NCBI GenBank assembly: GCA_021234535.1
Contig: CM037835.1
Coordinates: 8,990,001-9,054,000 of the forward strand
From: Stichopus chloronotus
Taxonomy: Eukaryota; Echinodermata; Holothuroidea; Aspidochirotida; Stichopodidae
Reading direction: 5' to 3'
DNA: 64,000 nucleotides
Part shown: in pieces, positions 47,701-59,700 of the stretch
How positions within the stretch are numbered: position 1 is the stretch's first letter
How the letters are laid out: each line of letters opens with the position of its first letter
Translations under genes and position numbers: made by a program
The notes under the pieces: model-generated
Database searches by the model: none
The model's input: only the letters and a program-made list of their open reading frames with translations
What the model was told of the DNA's origin: nothing

Positions 47701-50700
47701 TGTGGTTCTTAAAATTTTGCTTTTTCCAATCCAGTTTAAGTCAGATACAATATTTTCTGCCAAATTTTAAGATTGAATTGACATTTTTTGCTTACATCTG
47801 CAGAGATGGAGTCAGGGAGCAAGGAGATGTGGGAGAAAGTCAAATCAGATGGCTTACTTGAACACAGAAAGGTTTACGTTACCTATTATGTTTTCATTTA
47901 CATTGATCAGCTAGGTTTTCATTCATACATAGCAATACATGTAATATACCCATACTTAGAGAACTAATTCAACCTCTCATGTTTTCTTGACTATTATCCA
48001 ACAAAAATTTGAGCTTTTAGAGCCCCTGATATTTTTCTTTAAGTGTAGAAAACAAACTTGAAGAGAGCAGAATCCCTTACATAATTTACAATCAGTTTTT
48101 CACTCCTTTGAAATATAAATTGAATGCAAACCCATCTTCCTCACCTTTCCCTTCTGTTAACATCCTTCTCGCTTTCTTGCCTCCTCCGTTCCAGGGCATC
48201 TGCCTCTCGTTGCCTCTTGATTTTCTCCTCAATTTCAAGTTCCTTGGAGGCAGTGTCCACTGGTTTTGCGCCACCGAATATTGAGGAGGAGGATGAGGAT
48301 GTGGCTGTGTCTGTTGAATTTTCTAAGGGTTGTGAACGCTTTGTAAGGACCAGCTTCTTTCGTTCCTTGGTAACTTCTAAGGCACCAAAGGAATGAAAAA
48401 CTCATTCAAATTTCATGTCTCCTGTAGGAACTGAGGGAGCTATTACAGTAAACCAGGTTTCCTCAGTCAGCTGCAGTCATGCAACATGTGACACACAACG
48501 TGGCATAGGATAGCATGTAACAAAATTACTGGAAGAATGTTGGAAAGCCGAGAACGTATCACAAACATACTGCCAAGAATTATTCAAAATTAGGTCAATG
48601 TGTTACTCCTCCAAAATCACAGGCTGAAGCGTACTGAAATAATTTCATTTGGTCTCACAAAGAAGTAAGATTACTGTCAACTAAAAAAAAAAAAGACAAA
48701 TTGTGGAAAAATTTGGCATAAAATGGTGAGCAAACTTTGCACAATTTTGCATCTGAGGCAATTCTGAATCGAAAAAAAAAGGGCAAGGGATGCACCTCCT
48801 TATACCCTCTCCGAGGACAGCATCGAGTGTGACAAGTGTCAGAGTATTAAATTACATCAAAAGAATTTCGCCGCGTGGCACTTCATCAAATATAGGCCCA
48901 GCAAGATGCCTCCCACAGTATGATACTGGGGTCGTTTTGATGGATATTTCACAGGTCTTACTGTGTTCCGTGTACCATAATTCCACAGAGTTCAACATCT
49001 CTTAGCTAAACACTCTCTACAGCTGTGGATACTTTTTCTACAAGTGATAAGCAAACAAAGCCCATGGTTGACCAGTATCTGCCTTTGTGCCTTTTCGAAA
49101 CATTCCCCATTATCATTAATGGAAGGTGCTCTCTCTCAGAATTGGATGCCTGTGAGTTACTTTATATCCAGACATCTTTCTGGTGACACTGTTAAAATCT
49201 ACAGCTTTGTAAACACATATTTGTCACTGAGGAAAGAGCAGACCTATTACTTCAGTTTACCGATGACCGTATGCAGTATTAAATGTCCTCTTAGTGCACT
49301 GGGTGATATGAATGCCACCCATGAGATTGCTGAATCTGTGCTTTTTTTTTTTTTAGTGATAGACTTGTTTTTATTCAGTGTGTAGTGACAGTCTACATTA
49401 ATTGAAATGCAGACTGACAACTATCAACAAATTTGTACTTTTCACGATTCAAATCTGTCTTGCCACAAGAGCGCCACATTTTTCATACACTGTTGTTTCA
49501 TAGAAGTTATGGGCTAGCTAAAACTTATGTTAGGCTTAAGATGATAGCCAGCATTGGCTAGTCTTACTAGGTCTTACTGTCAGGCTATGTCACAGTCCCA
49601 TTAAGAAATCTGTACAAGTGATATTCAAAGAATGCCCATTCCATGTGTCTTTCTTAAGCAAAGAAATGTTTCTTGTAGTGAAGGCCTCCCTTTTTGTCTA
49701 TCCTTATGCTGGACTTAGCCTAGGCCACTTAGTTTACTTCAAACTTACATCTAACATACACTTTTATCCAAATGTCATGCATTGTAGGCCCTAATCGCAA
49801 CAGACTGCCAACAATTGTAGGCCTAACAATTGTAGGGCTAACACTGTAGGCCTATCTAGTGTACACATGTACATGACAAAAACTTGGAGACTGCCATGCT
49901 TTCTTCCAATACTGCACTATCTGCCTGTTGCAAAGACGTTGGTCAAATGTCTATTAATCGCAACTTAATCAAGTTATGTACACAATTATCAAGATAAAGT
50001 AATTGTCGCAAGGGTATGACTTGTCTTCTTGCAGTTGCATATTCTTGTTAATTACAATTGATTATTATTAAAGCAAGACCCTTGTTCTATTTTTTTATGG
50101 AAACATGCATGATCTATATGAAATACATGGCAAATGTACTAGTTGGCAGGTCTGTTATTGTGAAGTGTTATTTATCAAATCATATATACATATATGGGGC
50201 ATATCGGCAAACTAAACAAACAGGCAAACACTTCTACTTGCCTCTTTCACCTTCGCTCCCTTCCCTCCTTCCACGATCTTCGTTTCCTCTGTCTCTACCA
50301 TAGTCATCTGCTCAGAAAGAGTTAAGAATGTCATTAGTACGGATTAAAGGAGAACAAAGTCCGCATCAGCCTGACTACATTGTAGCTCATCTGAGCAGAA
50401 TAAAATAAAATCAAGACAGAAACAATCGCATGAACCATGGAGAGACAAAATGCTGAGTAAGAAATGAAAGTAAACAAGATAGTATGCAGGGCGTATGAGA
50501 TTTTCTTCTGTCTTGTTGCCTGTTTTTACAGAACAAACTTTTTTTTCTTCTTTTTGTGCTGAGTCAACATTTGTGGGTATCCAAACAGAAGCAATGGATT
50601 TAGAAAGAAACTACAAGATTCATGTTACCTCAGTTTCATGTTCCTTTCTATTGTGGCTGTTAGTTTTTTAAGGCATTCATTTTGTGATAAGGAAGACAAA

Positions 50701-53700
50701 ACATGTTTACAGTCACTACTTCTTATCACAAGTTAAACCACAGATAAAGGGTGCCCATTCAGGCATATTCTGTCCCACAATTTACTGATTTTCAGTGCCT
50801 TAATCATCAGAGAGGGTGTTCACGGACACAGTATCATTTCAATAACAAACTGACTTTGATATTGCCACTGTTATTATTATGAGAATGTCTGACCACTATC
50901 TAGTTGGTTGCTCTTCACAAAGTAATGGCTTCATCACCACAAACACAGAAAAGGACTATCATTCACAGAAACTACATTAATTGTTCTCTTGTTTACATTG
51001 AGACATAAGATAACGAAATGGGAAAGGCAGTCAATATGAGTAGTGTGCACATGCAATACAACAATCTTGCAGACCATTTTCAAAACTTACCATTGGGAAA
51101 TCTTCTAGAGTTATATCCGCCTCGGTCCTCATAACCTCTTCGATCTGAGCCATACCCTCCTCGTCTATCATCATACCCGCCACCCCTGCGGTCATCGTAT
51201 CCACCTCTGCGGTCATCGTATCCCCCACCTCTCCTGTTATCATATCCGCCATAAGATCTGTCATCGTAACCACCGCGCTTGTCGTCATAACCTCCTCCTC
51301 TCCTCTCGTACCCACCACCTCGCCTGTCATTGTAGCCATATCCCCTGCGGTCATCATATCCCCCTCCTCTGCGGTCATCATATCCCCCTCCTCTACGGTC
51401 ATCATATCCCCCTCCCCTACGGTCATCGTATCCTCCACCTCTTCTATCATTGTAGCCACCTCCTCTCATTCTATCCTCGTATCCCCCTCTCCTGTTCTGG
51501 TATCCTCCTCTGTTGTCATTGTACCCATCTCCTCTTTCAGTGTCAGGACCACCACTTCTCCAGTCATCTACCTCATCCTCTTCCCTCCCTTTCCTATCAT
51601 CAAATCCACCGCCTCGCCTGTCATCGTATCCCCGTCTGTCCGGTCCACCTCTCCTGCGTTCCCAGTTGTCATCATACCTATCCCTGCCTCTTCCATAATC
51701 GTCATAGTTACCTGCAAGGGTAACACAGAAGCAAAGTGTTGATCCATGATGCATTATGGCAAAGTTTTATCCATTCAAATTATCATGAAATAATCCATCA
51801 ACTTGTACAAACTTGAAATTCCACTAATAAGTTGACCGATAGTTTTTGCTCAGCAGCTGGGTAGTAATTGATTCAGAAGAGGTCCCTCACTTGGCACAAT
51901 TGTGATTTTTGGAAAGTAAACGGCTGCCAGTACACCTGCGCCACATCAATGTTAAACTTACAATGGATCAAGATTACAAATCGATCTCTCACTACCCCCA
52001 ACGTAACCCTGTATGCAATTCCCCGACCGCTCCTTCCCTGAGAGAATTGAAAGGGGATCAAATGATGTCATATTCACATCACTTGCAGTTTGTACAATTT
52101 GGAAAAAAAAAACAAAAACAGAAAGCCAAAAGGCTTTGTGATTCCTTGCTACATGGTTATATTACAACAAACATGAATTATTCACATGACAAGTATAAGA
52201 TCAACTGCAGTTATTTTTCTTGATACACCACAAGCCTTTAACCCAAAATGACCTTTATTTTGGTGACCTAAAATGAACGTGACATTTGATGTCCACCAAA
52301 AGCAATAGGGATCACCTACCCAGGCCATACAACCCACACATCAAGTACAGTATGAGTATGACATCAGCCAACATTATCTCTGAGCTCCAAGAAACACACA
52401 GTAATCAATGCTGCTTCTAATCTTGCCTGTTGATAGTTGAATCAAATAACTCAACCTTACCTCATCTGAACTCAGCTTGTCTGCCATATTTACCTCAAAA
52501 TTCTTCATAAACGACCAGAATGTTCTTGGGTCTCCATCGTATGGTGGAATTTCTGCCCTACGTAATTCCAATGCTAATTTGAAACTCAATTTCCTCCTTC
52601 AACTTTTTCAATGCTTCCTCCCTCTCCTCAGTATAATGCTTTTGGCATTCCAACATCCAGCCTTCTGCTTGCTCAAATGCTTCATCAGACAGCAACCCAG
52701 CCAGATCAGCATGAACCTCTTCCATTGCCTCAAATTGGCGCTCTGCCTTTTGCAAATTTTCCTTTATCGACTCTGCGATAATTTCTTCCTTGTTACAAGT
52801 AGCTTTTAACACACTCAGAGTCCTGGTAAGTTGACCCTAAGTTATGATTCCTCCTCAATATTTTTGCTTCCTCCATCCTTTCCGACATTGTGAAATATGA
52901 TTGAAAGCACTCCAATTTGATTGTTAAGAAACCTTGTTCTGCTACCAGCTGTTCCTCTGGATATTGATATTATCCAAATAAATGACAGAACAGATGGTAT
53001 TTTATTTTCCTCATTTTTTTTATAAACCCATTAACATTCCAATGCATGAAATAATGCACCTTATCTATCTGACCCCATGACCCCCCCCCATACCAAGACT
53101 ATCTCTCTGGACCCCTCACACTAGAAGTTACTCACTAAGTTAAAAATGCAGTACTGTAGGGAGCAATCCCATTGAGTGAACAGTGTGCGACAGAATCAAA
53201 AACTGCCATTGCACAATGTAGACCCATATTCATTTGTACGGTAGTTTATAATAACCACAATAATGGTGTTTAGGCTATTATTATTGTTTTATAGTGAAAA
53301 ATTATCCCTTCCTCTCTATTGATAAGCATTAAATTTCACAGGGTCATGAACCTGTTGATAACAGACAACCTTATCAAGTTAAAAACAAATCTGACCCACG
53401 GATAAGGAACTATTACAGTTTTAACATTTTTTATGTTTTACCCCATAACCTCATTAATATGCAAGATTTGGAGACCAAAAACAATAGGGATCATCTACTC
53501 AATATGGGCAACCTACATACCAAAAATGAAATTACTCAGAGTTACCCTTCTTGAGATAGTGTTTACGAGCAACCGTCACACACACACATACACGCACACA
53601 CACGACATCAGGACTGCATAGATTCCCCTGCCTACGGCAAGGAATCAAGAACAGGACATGGAGGAAAAGTAAGAAAGCATGATTTTAGAATATGGAGAAA

Positions 53701-56700
53701 AAAAAACAAATGAGTGGTAGCTGTATTACATGTGTACATAAACTGAAGAAGGTTACAACACATACCTCTTCCACCTCTGCCACGGTCGGGCTCGTCGCTA
53801 GCTTTTCTCCAGTCATCTTGAGTACGGTCATATTTATCATTGCCCCTGTCTCCCCTGGGGTGGTTATCTGAGTACAAATAAACTCCTTGATTAGCACAAC
53901 TTTCACATGGAATACTGTTCATTCAATAACGCAACGTGATGAACGGTTGCTTCAGAAGAAATAGTTCCAACTGCACCAATACAGATATTCCTGTAAATCT
54001 AACATAGATTGTCAGCAGAGACTTGAAATATAATTTGGAAAAACTCTGATGTGACCCCATTAAACATATCCTCCAATCCTGTTCTTAACAGAATTTACCT
54101 TGTGTGTAGTAGTACTGGTATGGAGTCCTCATCTAAACCTCTTTGACCCATCCCACACCGTCTCTCCTTTAATCACACAAATATCATGAAAATCATTAGG
54201 CACTTATGGCTATGTTCTTTTGGACTTTAATTTTGTATGATTGTCTGAATGTAGCAACTTAACATCTTTGGGTTGAAGGGTTAAAGGCACACCTGTAAAT
54301 CTAAAAGAACAAGTCTCTGGCATAAGAAAAGACAATTCAACACATAACTTAAATACTTCAATGGAAAGCTCCCACCAGGGTACACAGTATCAGAATTAAA
54401 GAATTTCTGTCTCCATTCATCACAAATAAAGTAGGATGAGATTTCATAGACTTGTGATCTTCATTAGAGGTAAATATTTAACAAGCTATGTGTTTATTAA
54501 ACAATACTCCAGGATAAAACCGGTATGACATATTTATAAAAGGGGAACAACATTTGAGCATGATTTAGATGGAGAATTGTCCTTGATTCAAAAGTGCAAC
54601 AATTTAAGAGTTTGAAAAAAAATCTGATTTTCTGTTTACAGTGAACTTGATGCAAGCAAGTGTCATTTCTTGACTAGACAAGTAACCTGTGCTTTGTTTC
54701 TTCTTCATTGCTGTAGTAATTGTTTGACCTAGATTTGGATATTTGGATAATAACTTGCCTTGGAAGAACATCATACCAACACTCCACACTGAAATTAACA
54801 AATTGGAATATCAAAATTTTTTGAGATTAAAGGTTATGTGACACATATCTAGGAATGAGCTGGATTTAGTTGCAGAGTGAAACTCTGAAATGAACATCCT
54901 TGTCTGTTACCTTTTTTTGAAATATGGTTTTTCAAAGTTTGATGAAAATGCTCATATGACGTGGAGTGTTGCCAAGTGTCGGTATTTGTTTTGTTAGGCC
55001 TATATATATCATTTCTTTATTACTGGGTTTCACATTGGTATGTGATATCAATATTTGTGAGGAAGAAAATACATGGCATATAAAACTCTCAATTGTCCTT
55101 GAAATAAAGGTTTAGAAAACGAAGGACAACTTAAGATATATCATGCAAGTCCCTCTCATTGAGTTTAAATAGCTTATTCTTTGCCCAGTTTGAAGGAAAC
55201 AAGGCCATACCAATAATTCTATTTAGCCTCATTAGTCACGTACCTTTTCCTGTAGTGACTGTAAATGTGAGAAATTGTAGCATTTTATGAACAGGAACTG
55301 CCTATGGTTAAAACATTATAGTGAAAAGTGTCCGGGTACAGACTTGCAATGATTTTGATAGTTTTCAACCTGTCATTGTTGCTTCAATTGTGTATCAGTT
55401 GTTCCATTTTTAGCCATTTACCATCAATATATGGGTAATATTCAACAGGTGTGACAGAATACCATAAATTTTGTGAGCAAACTAAATGAGCCTCTTCAAG
55501 GTCACAAATTTGCACATTTTTCACAAAATTTTGTTTTTTCATGACGCAGGTACACGACAGGAGTCTGCCTGTAAAATCACCAATATTCCATGGATTTTGA
55601 TGGAATTAATGGCTATTTCAACATTTCTGATGATTTATACAGCCAATATTCCAAATGTCATTTCTGTGTCACACAACCTTTAGGAGGTTTATGCTAAGTT
55701 TAATGAACAGAATAACATCATCTGTGAGTGTGAAACAATGACATCAACCCTCATTGTGTAAAGTTTATTTTGGCTATGAAATATCACAACTTCAACTCTC
55801 AGTGCCCCCAAAATGCAGCAGTTAAAAGAAATGCAAATTTGTCTACAATTCTTGGTTCATGTTTCTTCTTTTCAACATATGACAAAACTTCAGTTTAGTC
55901 TGGGCTATGGCTGTCTAACTTAACCATGAAACTGCAATGCACAAGAAAAAGCATATGCATATTATGGGCAGCACTTCCCCGTCCCTGCAACATTAAATTG
56001 AATTCTTAAACTGGTGAGAGGAGTTTACCATGGAACCTACCTCACACTTATCAGAAAACTGGGTAAATTTGTCAAATGTTTCTGACAGACAAGGTACAAA
56101 GGCAAAGATGATGATGCATGACCAAAGGTTGAAAGCTTTCCATTTTTCTCTTATGCCAACCCCTTAATTCCCCAAGTACCATCCAAAAAGCAGAAGGGTA
56201 AGTTTGAAGAGAGTTTGCATATAATAAACTACAATATTTTGACAATAAGCTGAGAAAATTCACTGACAATGGAAACTCGTTGCCAATGTGAACTTAGCAT
56301 ACATTTTTATCAGAGAGCTTACCTTGTGTAGCTAAGTCAACTTTAATTCGTCTGTTCCTCAGAGACTGAAGATCAAATATAAAACACAGAGGAATTACCA
56401 TCTCAATGAGTATGACCTAGTCATGATAAACATGCGCAATGAATCACTTGGTGCTGTTTAAATTCCAAAGTTGTTTATAATACTGACAACCATGCTGTGT
56501 AACATCTACATATTGACAGTGCACATTTGACATCACCATATTGCACAATAACAACACTGATATGGGCTTAGGACCAATCATAGTGCCAGGGAAGATCACC
56601 CTTCTAAATATCTAAAGTTACATTCAACCACTTGGGAGTGATCCCCTCTGGCTAAGCACCAAGAGTTGGAAACGGCCCTTCTTCTTTAGTTTCATATCTA

Positions 56701-59700
56701 GCAGGATATCCCCAATTCATGCAGAAAAATGTTCTTTCTCCTTTTTACCGCTCTACTTTGATTATGTAAATTGATTATCAAGCATCTGAACCTTGAAAAA
56801 CTGGCTGATGCACTTACGCTGCTACAACATGTACTTCCAAAGTTACCTGTATCAATGTTACTACATACATCTGCGATGTCTTTGATACCAATAAAGCTAT
56901 CTGCAACCATGTAAACAACAAGCCAGTGCTGGTTGTCTGTCAATCTGCACCCAGCTAGTACAATAGTATTAACCTGGACTAGGATAATTAATATAGGAGA
57001 CTTTCCAACTAGCTCAGAGTTTTGGAATGGATGAGACACACAAATTCCCCTTTTAAACAGCATTTTGCTGTCAACAATTGTTTACCTGTATGCATGCAAA
57101 GCAAATTCTACACCAAGAAACAAAAATGTAAACACGTAAAATGATCAAAGTTAAGCCCCTACAATAGATGTAGGATATCTTTGGTTACATGTATAAAAAA
57201 ACCTCCAAAACCATGAACTTCACAGAGCAGCTTTTCTGCTTCAACAAACACATCCCTCATCTTTAAAGTTATCAGTACCCAGAAAGAAGTCTGTTTTCAT
57301 GACGCTACCTGCGTATCTAGAATCATGTAACTAACTGTATCAGCAGAGCTTTGTGCAACTTATAATCTATCTTCATCCCCTCAGATACTTGTATGTACAT
57401 AGCTTCTGAAATTTACACGGCTACTATCTTTACAGTGAACTAACTGCGTCTTCGAAAGCTTTCTGTGCAAGTGCAGGGTTGTCTGTCTTGATCATATGGC
57501 TATATCTGTAATGCCATATGCAGGGTCTGCCTATTAAAGCAGGCCTATTATTGGTAAGACCATCTAAGCATAGCACCAACATCGGTCGGTGTAGAATACA
57601 CAAAAAAAATTTCGCTCCCATATACTCCCACATTGAAAGAAGTGGCACTCTCTAAGTCTTGTAAAAAGCATCCAAGTGTTGAGGAATCTGCTGGCAAAGT
57701 ATAAAATCTAGGAAACTCTCTGGTCGGGCACTTTTACCATCAGTAACAACTATTTTTTTCTCAGTGTTAGCTGAAAATAGTGCCGGTCTGAAATAATAGT
57801 CTCTTAGGCAGAAATGGTCACCAGTTTTTGTCCTGGTTGGACCCAACATGGCACCAAACACCAGTGGCATATCCCTGTACATGTACCTAAAGCCACCTGA
57901 CATGTAACATGAAATCCTTAAAGGCTGTAATGCATCACCCCAGACAGTTTCAATTCTCCCAACCACCTACCTCTAGTCCCTCCCTCAGCCTGTCTTACAT
58001 TCCTCCACATGTGTAATCAAAACAGTGGATCCCTATGTACGCTGTGTAATACGAGCTGCTCTGCATCTTTTGAATTTGCTGGCAATCTAAGAGTACTGTA
58101 ACTTATTTACCAGTTGAGAATTTTCCTTTCAGGGAGGTAAAAATATAGCTTAGGGTGATGCAATACAGCCTTTAAGGTTATTTGTAAGATCTGTTGACAA
58201 GTCCTGTCATTGTTTTTTTTTTTTTTTTCAGTTTAACACTTTACCTCATCATTAAGAGATAGTGCTGTTTTCAGTGACTCCATGTCATCCACTTCCGCAT
58301 AGCAGAAGCCTTTGAAGCGTCCGTCGACATCCTTCGGAAACCGCACGTTGCTGACCTGAAACACAGCAGGACAATTCAAGACAGTCAATACATGCCCCAA
58401 TGACCAGCATTTAATAAATTATTTGAGATTGATCCATTTCATGCAGTACTGTTGTTGAACCTACAAATGTGTATAGTCCGTTTCAACAGACCTTGCACGT
58501 CTCACATCAGCCAACTGCATGTAGCTCACAAATGAGCTGCACCTAACGTTTCAGTTGTTCTAATTACTTTTGATTCAGGAGATACATTGACCTATGAGTG
58601 GCTGGATGGAATAAGTGCAGTACTGGCTCAGCTCCTTCTCCACAGTACTTCATTGGCTCCAGTAAGTTGAAGTCAATCTAAGGTAGAACATATGATCAGA
58701 CATCTGACCTTTGTACTCCACCGTTGTAATATGACCCGAATTAAACAATATTACACGAATGTAATGGATGAAATCTTTCCATGTGAACATTTGCATGGTG
58801 GGAGGCCTGTCCTTTAAGGCGGGAAGAGGGGGAGGGGGGAAGAGTGAGAGGGTGAGCTGTGATGAATGAGAGCTGGAAAGACACATTCAGGACTACAAAA
58901 TGTTGGTATTAAAGTCACTTACCTTGCACTTATTAAGAAACTTGGTTATGTCCTCCTCACTGATATCAAATGGTATATTTCCCAGGTATACCGTGTATGG
59001 GGGTTTATCTGGGAGCTTGGAGGAATCAATGGACACTGGCTGGGCGCTGCGTGGGGCAGTGGGAAGCTGAACTCTGTTGGGCAATACTCCATCTGTGTCG
59101 CGGTATGCTGTGCTCACTGTAGACATAAGGAGAGAAAGACATTTTAATATATGACTCTAACTAGCCTGTCTGCCTTTTCATTCCAAATTTCCAATTGTCA
59201 ATTGAATTAAGTGATTGCAGTCATGCAACCTCTGATTCACATCAGGGAATGACCTCTTGACAAAACATGCACTGACATATGCCTCATATCAAACATTTCA
59301 GCAGACGTCACAGACAGTTCTATCTTCATTTTTATGCTCATTTTGACACAGACAGTTTCTTGAAAACATTTCAGATTGTTTGTTTTTTCAGATACAAAAC
59401 ATTCAACATTCTTTTCACATTCATAAGACTTATTGTGATAGAATGTGAAATAAGCTTTTTGATAGTTTTGCTTGAAAGCTACTAATATTCCAAATGTCAT
59501 CCACAACATCTGATTGTTCCATTCCTGGTCTTGCAATAAATCCCCCAATTTGCATGTCTAGTTCCTAGAATATATATACTTCTTGGACACTTTCAAGCAA
59601 GCAATGGTGTTTACTCCAGTAGGCATGTTGCTAATTAATCATTTCACGTCTTAAATTTTTTAAAGACAGTCAAAAAATGTTCTTATGATGCTTTAGGCAA

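Larger units (their letters stand above)
51712..53765 (-). other. eIF4B intron with repeat and retroelement fragments
   Basis: 2.05 kb. Carries a partial Helentron-like unit (52235-52370), a BEL/Pao-like gag fragment (52374-52812) and a second repeat copy with hairpin (53440-53646). Confidence 0.7.
56366..58244 (-). other. eIF4B intron with an unassigned reading frame
   Basis: 1.9 kb. Contains the reading frame at 57430-57966 and a copy of a dispersed repeat at 57925-58165, both listed separately. Confidence 0.7.

Noticed and set aside
51031..51459. Met/Thr/Glu-rich minus-strand frame of 142 codons
   Set aside because: It is an out-of-frame reading of the eIF4B YDDRRGG repeat exon; the repeat DNA keeps a second frame open.
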